From Pseudomonas sp. St316 (GTDB lineage: Bacteria; Pseudomonadota; Gammaproteobacteria; Pseudomonadales; Pseudomonadaceae): a stretch of DNA of 64,000 nt. Below the pieces are notes generated by a model. The model was not told the origin of the DNA. It saw nothing but the letters and a program-made list of their open reading frames with translations, and searched no databases. Location of the stretch: the NCBI RefSeq assembly GCF_018325905.1, contig NZ_AP021901.1:124001-188000 (forward strand), in the 5' to 3' direction. The position numbers were made by a program, and so were the translations under genes. How positions within the stretch are numbered: the stretch's first letter is position 1; each line of letters begins with the position of its first letter. This document shows positions 28,601 to 37,800 of the stretch, in pieces.

Positions 28601-30987
28601 CGGTGACGGCTCGCCAGCTTAAGGATGAAGCCATGACCGGGTTGCCATTGGACATGGCGATCTATGGTCCTTATGCCGTGACGGATGCCTCGGTGATCGC
28701 CGGACTGACCGCAGATGCGCGAGGCTTCTATCGCGCCACGATCAGCCATGCAGCCACCGGTGCTGTGACAGCTCGCCCCGTGTACGTGCGACAACCCGAC
28801 GGCACGGTGTTTCGGGTGCACGACCATACCAAGCTCGATGCCACTGAAGCCACCTTGGTGAGCCCGATGACCGGGTTGACGATCCGCGCCAGCGGGGTGA
28901 TGCGCAGCACCGTGGCCCGGATGGCCGACGGGGAGTGGCGTGCCGTGGGCTTTGGCCGTGGAGGTGGTAAACGGCCGGGGGATCCAGACCCGCAGCCGGG
29001 GCCTTCGAAGCCCAAGATCGCGGCGCTCTCGTCTACCGTCCTGTCCGAGCAGATTCGGACCCCCGGCACCTGGAATAACCAGCTGATGGACCTGATTCCG
29101 TCGCTCATGCCCCGTCTCTCCAGCTGGCCACAAAACCGGAGCCTGCTGGTCATCAATCGCCAGACGCCGGAACAGCTCTGGTCGGTGCGTTTCAGCCCCG
29201 GGCAGGAAGAAACCATCTATCCGATGGATATCCACCCGGAGAGAGTCGATACGGACATCGTCCTGATTCGCATGACCCAGGACCATTACAGCGTGGAGCT
29301 GGGGGGTAGAACCGTGGAGATTCCGGGCGATGGCGATTGCTTCTTCAATGCCGTCACCCGCGGGTTGAACGAAGGGCAAGCCGGGGAAGCGTTCTCGATG
29401 CAGGGCTTGCGCAACGAAGTGGCTGACTATATCGCCCGGCATCCCCATATCGGCCAATACGTGGCGCCGTTACCCAGTCGGACCCAGCAGGCGCTCGCCG
29501 AGAATGCCCCTTCGCTGGACAACCTATTGGGCCCTGCGGCGGTGCTCGATTTGACCCGGATCGTGTATGGCGCGCCCAACCCCCATGGCCTGTTCCAGCC
29601 GACCTTGCATTACCTGGACCTGCATGCAAATAACACGGTGCGTCAGGCAATCACCGCAGCCCCGTCCTCCAGGTTACCGCCGGAAATCCTCCAGCAAGTC
29701 GGGCGTATCTTGTCGCAGCGACCTCCGGCCAGATTGATGCCCAGCGTCAACACGCCTTTTTCCGGGCAGGAAAGGCAGTCGATGCAACACCTGTTCGAAG
29801 ACATCCTGCTGGGCCCTGCTGACAATGGGCTGATCCAGCAGCTGCTCGATGACCCGTTCCTGCTGATTTCCAGCGATGTGGCGCATATCCTGCTCGAATA
29901 TGGCGTGACCGCAAGACAACTGGTCGACCACCATCCGAGGAACAGCTCGGCCTACATCCTGTACGAAGAAGCGCTGCACGGTCATCTGGACGAGGACCAG
30001 ATGGAGGCGCTGCTCGATGGGGCTTACCTGGTCAATAGCGACGACCTGGATGATGTCAAGGACCTGCTGGTGGCTGATGCCGGCAGGTACGTCAATGACA
30101 CTTCGCAGCTGTTCGACCACTTCATCTACACGGACATGGCCGAACGGACCGTCGATTTGTTCAAGACCGCTCTTCGCCGTTTCCCCCACTTGTTGAGGCG
30201 GGCGAATCTGCTTTTCAGGTCGCCTGTCCTCTCGCACAACCTGGGCGGCCTGTTGCGCGTGAGTGAAGTAGCCAGGTGGATACGTAACCCCGCCCTGTCC
30301 GACCTGCGGTTCCAGCTCATCGCGGAGTATGCCAGCACCCGCTACAGCGAATTGCAACGCATGGAAAGCATCGACCTCGATTGGATGCAGCTGTTTGACG
30401 ACCGAAACCTGCGCAGTATCGTCACGCATCAAGAGCAACTGGCGGATTTCCTGACATTCCTGGGGGGCGCCTGGGGGAACGCCAGGGACAGCGATATACC
30501 GGCTGTGGCCAAACTGTTCAGCTTTGCGGGGCAGCTTCCGTCCAACGACAGGGTCGCCTTGCTGTTCGCCACCCCGAATCTCTGGGGCGCCCTGCAGAAA
30601 CTTCGGCAGGATTACGCCAGCCAGATCTGGGCCGACCTGATTGGACCGCATTTCAGTGATGCCACCATCGGCAAGGTACTCGCCCAGTCTGGGTCACTGA
30701 ATTCGGAGTTGCATCTTGCCGTTGCCTTGAGAAGCAGCCTCGAACCGGAGGAGTTTCGCGCGAACCAGATCATGCAACGGCTGCTCTCGATCGGCCAGCG
30801 TCGGGCCCAGCAGTATCTCTACAACTTCGATTTCCCGACCAATCGCCTGGGGCATAGCCGTCTGGATTTCGCCGTGTACGTGGAAAGCCATCTGGTCATA
30901 CCGGACTGGGCCTGGCAGTACGCAAGGCGTGGCGTCACCCCGGAATCGCTCAAGAAAATTGGCGAGGTGAAGCCGAAACCGGAGTGA
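25678..30987 (+). CDS. Giant dermonecrotic-toxin-like protein with OTU-like cysteine protease motif
   Basis: 1769 aa; TTG start with CGGGA upstream. The N-terminal ~1000 residues match the general pattern of the very large Pseudomonas proteins annotated as dermonecrotic toxin/DUF6543: no signal peptide, FRASALEHMDPDHCYVNHFA, the metal-like PVMGRRVHVYGLVLGG region, and LVYRTGAIPLNLKTLAF. A beta segment (about 1030-1095, PVYVRQPDGTVFRVHDHTKL) and a Pro/Gly linker (about 1095-1115, GGGKRPGDPDPQPGPSKP) precede a domain carrying VEIPGDGDCFFNAVTRGL, the Asp-Gly-Asp-Cys motif of OTU cysteine proteases (Asp1218, Cys1221), with LRNEVADYIARHPHIGQY next and a possible catalytic His1311 in PTLHYLDLHAN. 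The last ~430 residues are helical repeats. Likely an intracellularly acting toxin; delivery route unknown. Confidence 0.8.
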   Translation: MKPISLLPNGTRFQPHKFADPWLGQWGLTGDAQVQVTYQEVVTVDSAAERKTASVPLRDAVTQGFLIAHQSSASSSAFSPREGWVYPHRSHLSLDFSSLRAHGKALSPDVLQQLQAGIAPGYQGIGHAVITEVDAQGNLLGAREKEQLKQLDLLDANQVKLARLFAALPTFDTVLKSLLVSRLKARIPAGKFRASALEHMDPDHCYVNHFAVDALGTRSLTSSQRFSDVMSSSLTTDTPPIYTAGGVGFFTRPDTVQEADSLFASPLDRKTAATLESVFYIAEPVTNESFKHQFLEDLLTFRQSKSVGAARDAPSPSTAEAALAHLLARRFMSLFDLYKVDRDPALQLTPDERVLQHDEDRLLDLITTHPSQADRNRLLRAPIPHVYAVMLDMDTAAPCKWPAAMVIKRADQPALFLYSLEGGIQKFRSFQDLVKKTSPVYAGQKRMIRDVSTELAGHVFETAADDLLQFQSAALEAFLNAPANETLALPAFALAVDDALDLPMLSLAGPLAVRQQTLVEANRPDFFKKATSSQQSHYRNLELLVLDAAYALAGSDIKTLLQFTRQKIRQYLQKTVHPDIDPDPDQTLVTFFYGKSANPRQSRVTSLTQLLLDNLRPSQHPNAMREVWSAYVVDSDGDRLRNPVNGYFVTLSGHQLARMVTSIDAGGRYEAMLREQMNTPAYKKAWRTAYLANLKFKGYEASLKGDAVFKSTLVDKALNPPKPAKQLALWLDAVLRASSAEARTPVMGRRVHVYGLVLGGSMAAAGQHGHMGNAVSINGALMFSDQLGPSIKGTVGVYFPDSPEGEDFHEFTDLSEGIAELLPREDWQAYFRSRISTNDPAQIKRTLGQQGGRPLIRGALITGDLLEALHRAHVDFHSAHADHRSSSNRDVRHQTYGRLGQMVIEIVMELAGMFLAPGFQMLKSAIKTGLLVYRTGAIPLNLKTLAFVHAVANHGGWRLTRGTAVSTRGQSFFRAVTARQLKDEAMTGLPLDMAIYGPYAVTDASVIAGLTADARGFYRATISHAATGAVTARPVYVRQPDGTVFRVHDHTKLDATEATLVSPMTGLTIRASGVMRSTVARMADGEWRAVGFGRGGGKRPGDPDPQPGPSKPKIAALSSTVLSEQIRTPGTWNNQLMDLIPSLMPRLSSWPQNRSLLVINRQTPEQLWSVRFSPGQEETIYPMDIHPERVDTDIVLIRMTQDHYSVELGGRTVEIPGDGDCFFNAVTRGLNEGQAGEAFSMQGLRNEVADYIARHPHIGQYVAPLPSRTQQALAENAPSLDNLLGPAAVLDLTRIVYGAPNPHGLFQPTLHYLDLHANNTVRQAITAAPSSRLPPEILQQVGRILSQRPPARLMPSVNTPFSGQERQSMQHLFEDILLGPADNGLIQQLLDDPFLLISSDVAHILLEYGVTARQLVDHHPRNSSAYILYEEALHGHLDEDQMEALLDGAYLVNSDDLDDVKDLLVADAGRYVNDTSQLFDHFIYTDMAERTVDLFKTALRRFPHLLRRANLLFRSPVLSHNLGGLLRVSEVARWIRNPALSDLRFQLIAEYASTRYSELQRMESIDLDWMQLFDDRNLRSIVTHQEQLADFLTFLGGAWGNARDSDIPAVAKLFSFAGQLPSNDRVALLFATPNLWGALQKLRQDYASQIWADLIGPHFSDATIGKVLAQSGSLNSELHLAVALRSSLEPEEFRANQIMQRLLSIGQRRAQQYLYNFDFPTNRLGHSRLDFAVYVESHLVIPDWAWQYARRGVTPESLKKIGEVKPKPE

Positions 30988-31026
30988 AGATCATTGTTGT
31001 AATGGAGGGGCGGTGGCTGTGCTGCC

Positions 31027-31128
31027 GCCATCGCGAGCAGGCTCGCTCCCACAAAGGATTTGCGGTGTTTTACCGGATTTGTAGACACCCCTGACCCTTG
31101 TGGGAGCGGGCTTGCTCGCGATGGCGGA
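31027..31128. repeat. Two single REPs in outward orientation
   Basis: The REP at 31027-31055 (complement arm, CGCGAGCAGGCTCGCTCCCA) comes before the forward-arm REP at 31096-31128 (GTGGGAGCGGGCTTGCTCGC), the reverse of the REPIN order, with 40 bp between. They fill the 144-bp gap between the giant toxin gene and the acetyltransferase gene, whose 3' ends converge. Confidence 0.8.
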
Positions 31129-31131
31129 CCG

Positions 31132-31815
31132 TCAGTCCTCCACCTGCGCCCGGCACTCCACCAGGCTTCGCACCTGGCCGCCCTCGCGCTGGTTTTCGTC
31201 GCTCAACCAACGCTCGAACCCCGCACCAATGGCGGGCCATTCCGAGTCCAGCATCGAGTACCAGGCCGTATCGCGGTTCTGTCCCTTGACCACCATGTGC
31301 TGGCGGAACACCCCTTCGAACGTGAAGCCCAGCCGTTCGGCGGCGTATCTGGAGCGGGCGTTGGCGTTGTTGCACTTCCATTCCAGGCGGCGATAACCCA
31401 GGGCGAAGGACTCCTTGGCCAGCAGATAAACCGCCTCGGTGCTTTTCGGTGAGCGCTGCATCGGTGCACCGAAGGTCACGTGGCCGATCTCGATGCGGCC
31501 CTGGGCCGGTACGATGGACATCAGGCTGAGAATGCCCTGCACGTCGCCGCTGGCACGGTCGATCACGGTGAAGAAATACGGGTCGGCATTGGCCGCATGA
31601 TTGTGCAGCCAGGCACCGAAAGCGTCGCGATCCTTGAAGGGCCCGTAGGGCAAGTAATCCCAGAGCTTCGGGTCGGCGCCGGGGCCTTCGAGGGCTTGCC
31701 ACAGGCCATCGGCATGACGCGCCGGATCGAGTTTTTCCAGGCGGATGAAGCGCCCTTCGATCAGTTGCGTAGACGGTGCGGGGACACCTTTCCAATCGGC
31801 GAGTGAAGTCGACAT
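31132..31815 (-). CDS. GNAT N-acetyltransferase, RimJ/RimL-like
   Basis: 227 aa cytoplasmic acetyl-CoA-dependent acetyltransferase. The start at 31815 is preceded by AAGGAG. Family features: an N-terminal strand IEGRFIRLEKLDPARHADGL, FFTVIDRASGDVQGILSLMSI, then RIEIGHVTFGAPMQRSPKSTEAVYLLAKESFALGYRRLEWKCNNANARSRYAAERLGFTFEGVFRQHMVVKG, the RimJ/RimL acetyl-CoA and acceptor region. The physiological acceptor (a protein N-terminus or small amine) is unknown. It is the last gene of a minus-strand run with a second GNAT gene and the PaiB-type gene. Confidence 0.9.
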   Translation of the reverse strand: MSTSLADWKGVPAPSTQLIEGRFIRLEKLDPARHADGLWQALEGPGADPKLWDYLPYGPFKDRDAFGAWLHNHAANADPYFFTVIDRASGDVQGILSLMSIVPAQGRIEIGHVTFGAPMQRSPKSTEAVYLLAKESFALGYRRLEWKCNNANARSRYAAERLGFTFEGVFRQHMVVKGQNRDTAWYSMLDSEWPAIGAGFERWLSDENQREGGQVRSLVECRAQVED

Positions 31816-31825
31816 GCTGCGCTCC

Positions 31826-32272
31826 TTAAAGGGCTTTGCGAAATTGAATGTAGCCTGGGCGTTCGGCGATGCGCTCGTAGAGTTGGATCGCCGTGGCGTT
31901 GGTTTCGTGGGTCAACCAGTGCACCTTGCAGCAACCGTCGGCCTTGGCGGTGGCATAGACGAACTCGATCAACTGGCGACCCACGCCACTGCCACGGGTG
32001 TGTTCGGCCACCAACAAGTCTTGCAGGTAGCAGGAGTTCTCGATGCTCCAGTTCGAACGGTGATAGATGAAGTGCACCAGGCCCACCGCCGTGTCGCCGT
32101 TCCAGGCCAGGGCCCCGTGGGTCGGCTCGCGGTCATCGAGCAGGCGTTGCCAGGTGCTCTGGCTCACCGCCTCCGGCAACTCGGTGTTGTAGAACCGCAG
32201 GTAGGCCTGCCATAACGGCAGCCAGGCGGCGTGATCGTCGGCGCTGACGCGGCGGATTTCGACTGGGTTCAT
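31826..32272 (-). CDS. GNAT N-acetyltransferase
   Basis: 148 aa from the ATG at 32272, with AAGGAG just before it; a GTG at 32278 would be too close to that site. Acetyl-CoA-binding pattern: SCYLQDLLVAEHTRGSGVGRQLIEFVYATAKADGC, with the R/Q-x-x-G-x-G/A motif as TRGSGVGRQL, followed by VHWLTHETNATAIQLYERIAERPGYIQFRKAL. The substrate is unknown. The start lies 2 bp beyond the stop of the PaiB-type gene and the stop is 10 bp before the next acetyltransferase gene, so the three form a tight operon. Confidence 0.9.
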   Translation of the reverse strand: MNPVEIRRVSADDHAAWLPLWQAYLRFYNTELPEAVSQSTWQRLLDDREPTHGALAWNGDTAVGLVHFIYHRSNWSIENSCYLQDLLVAEHTRGSGVGRQLIEFVYATAKADGCCKVHWLTHETNATAIQLYERIAERPGYIQFRKAL

Positions 32273-32274
32273 GT

Positions 32275-32916
32275 TCACTCCTTGGGCGATAGGTCTGGCA
32301 TCAGGCGTGCGAGCGCCTGGTCCTGTGGATCGGGGCTGGCGGTGAGCCCGTTGCGTACGCCGGCGACATCCATCGGGCTGCGGTTCTGGTTGAGCTTGCG
32401 TTTGCCTTCCAGGCGCTGGATGGGCAAGGCGAAACCGACGATCGCCTTGAGCATGCTGTCGATGTACTCAGCCGGTGCATCATCGATTGTCCAGGGCTGG
32501 GCGCGGCCGGTTTCGTGGCGGTCGGTGAGGGCGGCGACCAGGTTGCGCAGGCGATGTGGGTCGCTGAACACCTCGGCGCAGCCATAGGCGTGTACCGCCA
32601 GGTAATTCCAGGTCGGCACGACTTTGCCGTGTTCGGCCTTGCTGGAGTAGAAGCTTGGGCTCACGTAGGCATCGGCCCCGCTGAAGACCACCAGGGCTTC
32701 GGCGCCGGCTTCCAGGTCGCGCCATTGTGGATTGGCCCGGGCCATGTGCCCGTACAGGCTCCCATTGGGACCTTGTCGCGGGTCCAGCAACAACGGCAAG
32801 TGGCTGGCCTGCAAGCCGTGTTCACCCTGCGTGATCAATACGGCCAGGCGGCAGTCCCCCATCATGCTATGCAGCTGGGGCAGGTCTTCGACGGCAAAGG
32901 CTTTAGGGGTGTACAT
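32275..32916 (-). CDS. FMN-binding negative transcriptional regulator, PaiB family
   Basis: 213 aa from the ATG at 32916 (MYTPKAFAVEDLPQLHSMMGDCRLAVLITQG), preceded by AAGGAAAA; the longer frame upstream overlaps the divergent MocR gene promoter and is rejected. PaiB proteins have an FMN-binding split-barrel fold; signatures here are LYGHMARANPQWRDLEAGAEALVVFSGADAYVSPSFYSSKAEHGKVVPTWNYLAVHAYG and the ending IVGFALPIQRLEGKRKLNQNRSPMDVAGVRNGL. B. subtilis PaiB pairs with an acetyltransferase (PaiA), and here too acetyltransferase genes follow in the operon. It is divergent from a MocR-type regulator. Confidence 0.92.
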   Translation of the reverse strand: MYTPKAFAVEDLPQLHSMMGDCRLAVLITQGEHGLQASHLPLLLDPRQGPNGSLYGHMARANPQWRDLEAGAEALVVFSGADAYVSPSFYSSKAEHGKVVPTWNYLAVHAYGCAEVFSDPHRLRNLVAALTDRHETGRAQPWTIDDAPAEYIDSMLKAIVGFALPIQRLEGKRKLNQNRSPMDVAGVRNGLTASPDPQDQALARLMPDLSPKE

Positions 32917-33016
32917 GACGATTTTCCTTGGCGAATGCGAGCATCCTAGGCAGGCTATTGGTCTGTTGTAAGAGCCACTTTCAGTCAATTTCACAGGTCC
33001 ATTTTCGGGAGCTGTC

Positions 33017-34566
33017 ATGAACAACGCCGTGCCGCCACTGTCGTTCAACCCCGCTGGCATCGAGCTCGATCGCCGCCAGGGGCTCAGCCGTCAGCTTTAC
33101 CAGGCCTTGCGGGCCCGGGTACTGGACGGGCGCCTGGCGAGCGGCACGCGCCTGCCGGCCAGTCGTGACCTGGCGGCGGCCTTGTCGATTTCGCGCAACA
33201 GTGTGGTGCGCGCCTACGACCAGCTCTACGCCGAGGGTTTCATCGAAGGACGGGTCGGTGACGGGACTTATGTGGCGAAACTGTCCTCGACGACACTGCC
33301 GCTGAAAAACATATCCACAAAACTATCCACAGGGTTTTCAACAGGCTTACCCACAGCCTTATCCACAGATTGGCTCGATTTACCTGTGGGCCCATCCAGT
33401 AAAGTTATCCACAGCGACGGCTTGAATCGTGTTGAAAAGCACCATTTGCCCCAGCCCCCAGCGGTCCGCCGCGAGCGTTCAGGGTCGGTGTCCCGGCTTT
33501 CGATCTGTTCCCTTTCGACGTCTGGGCCAAGCTGAATGCGGCTTTCTGGCGCAAGCCGGATCTGCAACAGCTGTGTTATGGCGATCCTCAAGGCGATGCA
33601 CGCTTGCGCGGCCTGATCGCCGCTTACCTACGCAGTTCCCGGGGCCTGCACTGCACCGCTGAACAAATTGTGATCACCAGCGGTGCCCAGCAGGGCATTA
33701 GCCTTTGTGCACAGCTGCTGGTCGACCCAGGTGACGTCGTGGCGGTGGAGAACCCCGGCTATCGCGCCGCCGGGCATGCGTTTGCGGTCGCCGGTGCTGA
33801 AGTAACAGGCGTGCCGGTGGATAACGATGGCCTCGATTGCACGGCGCTGGGGTTGTTGAGCCATTGTCGGCTGGCCTATGTCACACCGTCCCATCAGTAT
33901 CCGAGCGGGGTGGTCATGAGCCTGGCACGGCGGCTGGAGCTGTTGGCCTGGGCCGAGCGCAACGACGGCTGGATTGTCGAAGATGACTACGACGGCGAAT
34001 ACCGTTACAGCGGCGCGCCGCTGGCGCCTTTGGCGGCGCTGGATCGCCAGGGCCGCGTGCTTTATGTCGGTACGTTCGGCAAAGTGGCTTTTCCGGCCTT
34101 GCGCCTGGGCTATTTGGTGTTGCCGCCGGGTTTGGTCAACGCCTTCGCCCGACGTCGCGCCGTGGATGTGCGCCACTCTGAAGTCAGTACCCAGGCGGTG
34201 ATGGCCGAATTCATGGCGGCGGGGCATTTCCAGCGGCACATCCGGCGCATGCGCCGGGCCGCCCTGGCCCGGCGTGACGCACTGCTGGCCGGCTGGCCGA
34301 AAGCAGTGGCGGGCGTTGGGCTCATGCCCACGGTCGTGGCCGGGTTGCATGTCACCGTGCCGGTGGACAGTGTCGAGCGCGAGCAGCAGTTGATCGGCCA
34401 AGCCACCCAGGCCGGGATCGAAATCAACGGCTTGAGTGGTTATTGGTTGCCCACCACCACTACGCCAGTGCGAGCCGGGCTGGTGCTGGGGTTCGCGGCC
34501 GTCCCGCCAGCGGCGATAGGCACGGCGCTGGCGAGCCTGGCAGAGGCCTGGAAACCAGGAGGCTGA
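33017..34566 (+). pseudogene. MocR/GntR-aminotransferase regulator, frameshifted
   Basis: A PLP-dependent MocR-type regulator in two frames. The first part (from ATG 33017, with GGGAG upstream) has the GntR winged helix (about 10-85: LSRQLYQALRARVLDGRLASGTRLPASRDLAAALSISRNSVVRAYDQLYAEGF). After a linker the frame is lost near an A4 run at 33435-33438; adding one A gives VEKAPFAPAPSGPPRAFRVGVPAFDLFPFDVWAKL and enters the aminotransferase-like domain (VVAVENPGYRAAGHAF, YVTPSHQYPSGVVMS, EDDYDGEYRY, and the PLP-Lys region YVGTFGKVAFPALRLGYL), ending at 34566. As it stands the regulator would be a truncated 172-aa DNA-binding protein. The linker contains a 12-bp tandem repeat resembling DnaA boxes. 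The gene is divergent from paiB. Confidence 0.85.
33311..33413 (+). repeat. 12-bp tandem array of DnaA-box-like 9-mers
   Basis: 9-mers at 33311 (ATATCCACA), 33323 (CTATCCACA), 33335 (TTTTCAACA), 33347 (TTACCCACA) and 33359 (TTATCCACA), exactly 12 bp apart, plus another perfect TTATCCACA at 33405. The DnaA consensus is TTATNCACA; two copies match perfectly. The repeat encodes the MocR linker peptide ISTKLSTGFSTGLPTALST. Confidence 0.8.
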
Positions 34567-34580
34567 GCGCCTGGCACAAT

Positions 34581-34675
34581 CCCTGTGGGAGCTGAGCTTG
34601 CTCGCGATAGCGGTGTAACAGACAACAGGGATATTGACTGGAAGGGCCTCATCGCGAGCAAGCTTCGCTCCCACA
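34581..34675. repeat. REPIN, first of a near-identical tandem pair
   Basis: Inverted REP pair downstream of the MocR gene. Its left arm has an extra T (GGGAGCTGAGCTTGCTCGC). The internal spacer is almost identical to that of the REPIN at 34719-34812. Confidence 0.9.
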
Positions 34676-34718
34676 TTGGATCTGTGGTGTTCACGACTTT
34701 CCGGCTCAACTCTGGGGC

Positions 34719-34812
34719 CCTGTGGGAGCTGAGCTTGCTCGCGATAGCGGTGTAACAGACAACAGAGATATTGACTGGAAGGGCCTCATCGCGAGCAAGC
34801 TCGCTCCCACAG
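34719..34812. repeat. REPIN, second of a near-identical tandem pair
   Basis: Same orientation and same variant left arm as the element at 34581; the spacer differs by one base and the right arm by one inserted T. It lies 16 bp beyond the stop of the second giant toxin gene. Confidence 0.9.
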
Positions 34813-34828
34813 AGCCAGGCCCTGAGCG

Positions 34829-37800
34829 TTATGTCGGTCGCTTTGGAAAGAACACTTCCCTGGCCTGATCCACCGCAATTTCGCTGCGGTAAAGATCAAT
34901 CAGTTGACGCTGGGTGAGCTCCTGGGTGGCGTTGGCGCTCGTTCCCTTGCTGACTTGCTCCGGTGTTTTCAAGCGCCCGGAAAGGTAGGCGTGGGCGGGG
35001 GTCCAGTCGGTTGAGTAACGGAAATCGGCGAACCACAGCGTTTTATTTTCCTTCACGTCCTTGATCTCATACCGGTCGAGATAGCCGTGAAGCGGGCCTT
35101 TGTTTTTTTGTCGGTTCTTTAGTTTGGTGATGGAGAGACGGTTGCGGCTTTTAAGCCATATGACGCCATCCATGGTCGGAGAGCGATGCTTGATGACATT
35201 CAGCACGGCATCGAAGGCTTCTTCATAAAGGGTCTTCGCTTGGGTCTTGAGTTCCGTACGCAGGGCTTCGGCCGTGCGCTTTTGTTTTACTGAAACTTCA
35301 ACGGTTTCATTCGAGGCACTGTCTATCGCCTTTTTGATTGCAATGCCGACTTTCTCCATCCTGTTTGCATGAGCGTTCAGAATCATCCCCAGACCGGTGG
35401 GCGATCGGCCTGGCGCATTCATGTGCTCCTCGACCTGCGTCTGGAACGCCGCCAGTCCGTCGATCAGGGCTTGGCCCTTCGCGAGGCTGACGGCCAGGGG
35501 CGGGACGATCTGTGGCGTATCGGTGAGCGCATGGGGCACCCACTCACCCGTTCCCTTGCGGTGGAAGGTGGCGATGATCTTGTCTGTGACCGGGTTCTTC
35601 ACATCGACCCAATCGGTTTCTTCCTGCATTTTCGTTAAACGAGGTTCACCGCTGACAAGGCCCCAAAAACGGGCCCTGATGAATTTCTTCCTGAACCTGG
35701 GGCGTGGCTCGTAAGGGTTGCCCAAGCTGCGCCGGTTGCTTCTCTCGTCGAGGGCCTGGGCCAGATGCAGCAATGCCCGTTTTTTCAGGCCGCCGATCTG
35801 CTTGCTCAGCCGATTGAGTTCGGCCGGGCGGGCGCTGTCCTTGTATTCAGTGCCCACGTATTCGAGTTGTTCTTCAAGGGCCGTGAACTGTTCGGTGAGG
35901 CTGCCAAATGCATCAATTTGCTCATCCAGGCGGATCACGCTGCGTTCCTCAATGGCATCGTGCAGGCTTTGGAAGGCAATCGTGGCGCTATCAACCAGTT
36001 GGTTAATGACGGCCCAGCCTTCGGGCATGGTATGGACGCTCTCGAGCGACAGGCAGAGGTGGCGATACATGTCCAACTGGATAAGCCGAATACCGTCGCT
36101 TTTGTAGGTCGGCATTCTTCCACGGTGCTGGCGGATAAACTCAAAACCTTCACGCCCCAGTACCTTGAGCCTGGAAAAACGAGTCTCCATGTAATCCAGG
36201 CGCTCGTTCATGGCCTCGCCCACCCGGATCATGTTTTCGGCTGCATCGACGTGCTGTTGCTCCATGACCGCGACGTCGATGGTGGCCATGTCCATGGCTG
36301 TTCTGAGGGCTGGGGTAAAGCGCTCTTTCAGCGCGTCTATTTCTTCGAACGTGAAGTTGATCTGTGCGTTCAGGTAGCCAAGCCTGGCTTTGGGAGCGTC
36401 GGGTCTTGATTGGAAGACGGGCCATTGAGTCAGTATGTTCAACGCTTCTTCGTAGCTTTCGCGCTGGGTTTTCAAGGTGCTCAGGTAAACGTTGCGCTTG
36501 ATCTCCCTGGCGGGGCCCGAGGCGCTGTTCAGCTCTTGCGCGTTCATGGTCAGCAGCGCCTGGTGCTCCGGTTTTTTTTCTTCAAAGTGGTTCAGTTCGG
36601 CCAGTAGTTGAACGCTGCGGCGGTGAGTGTCGGCGATGACTTTTTGCATCGCGCCTTTTGATCCGCTGCCGCGCAGGCGCAGGCGGTTGTCGATATGCCA
36701 GTGGTCGTGTGTATCCAACCGCAGAGGCGGGCCCAGGCGCGAGGGATCCTTGCCGTCGACGATGCAGACCTTCTCGCCCACCATCGTCACGTTGAACCAT
36801 TTGTTTTCCACTTTGGCGTACCTCAGCCCCTGTCGTTCATAGAGCCCTTTGAGCATGCCATCGGCATGGGGTTGCCCTGGATTTTCGGGGGCCTCGACGC
36901 TGAACGTCTCAAGGTGCTTGGCACCCTCTGCCGATTTGCCCGTCAAGGCACCGCTGGAGTGGATGGATGCATAGTGCTCGGTGGACAGTTCCTTGCCGGT
37001 GGAGGGTGTGAGTTTTTCAATGGTGAGCTTGGGTTTTACCAGCTCGACTGGCTTCTCTATCACCTCCGGCGCCGCTGCTCTACGACTGCGGGTGCCTTCC
37101 CTGGCATGGTCGATAGCGTGAGAGGTGATGGCCATGGCCAGGTTCAGCAACAAGTCGACGAACGCCTCCCATGTGGCCTGCTCGTTGGCGTGTTCGCTGT
37201 CCTGCATCAGCGTTTCAATGTCATCCAGAATTTGCCAGAACCAGACGGCAGTCCCCACGGCAGCGCCCAGGTAAGGCAGGGCCAGGTTGAAAATCAACCA
37301 GCCGGCCTGCTTGAAAGTGCTCCAGCGGGTTTCGCTGTTGGAGACCGATTGCCGATCTGCAAGCTCGACCAGGGCATTGGCATTGGCCTTGAACAACACC
37401 GGCAGGAAGTCGGGCCCCAGGGTTTCTTCGCTCAAACCGACAGGGGCACTGTTGAGCAATGACGCAAAGGGGTCCGTCACAAACTCAACGATGATCCAGG
37501 GCGAGGGCAGGGGACCCGAAAAGATGTATCGGCTGTAATTGCTGCGCACTTCATCGGGCAGCCAGGCCAGGACCGATTGGCGCAACTCAGGGGTTTGCCT
37601 GATCGCATACAACAGGTTGCTGGAGGAGGGGTACTGGCACAGTTGCGGCTCAAGCAACGGCCGATAAAGCAGGCAGGGACCGGCGTCTGGATTCTTCGGA
37701 CCGATCACGAACATATTGGTCACGATGTCTTCGGCAGGGAGCAGTTGCTGTTTGGATATGAACGCCAGCCTGCGCAGGACGATGGGTTGTCCGTCGACCT

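Noticed and set aside
33311..33413. Replication origin (oriC)
   Set aside because: The box array lies inside a coding sequence with no dnaA, dnaN or rpmH nearby and no A+T-rich unwinding region.
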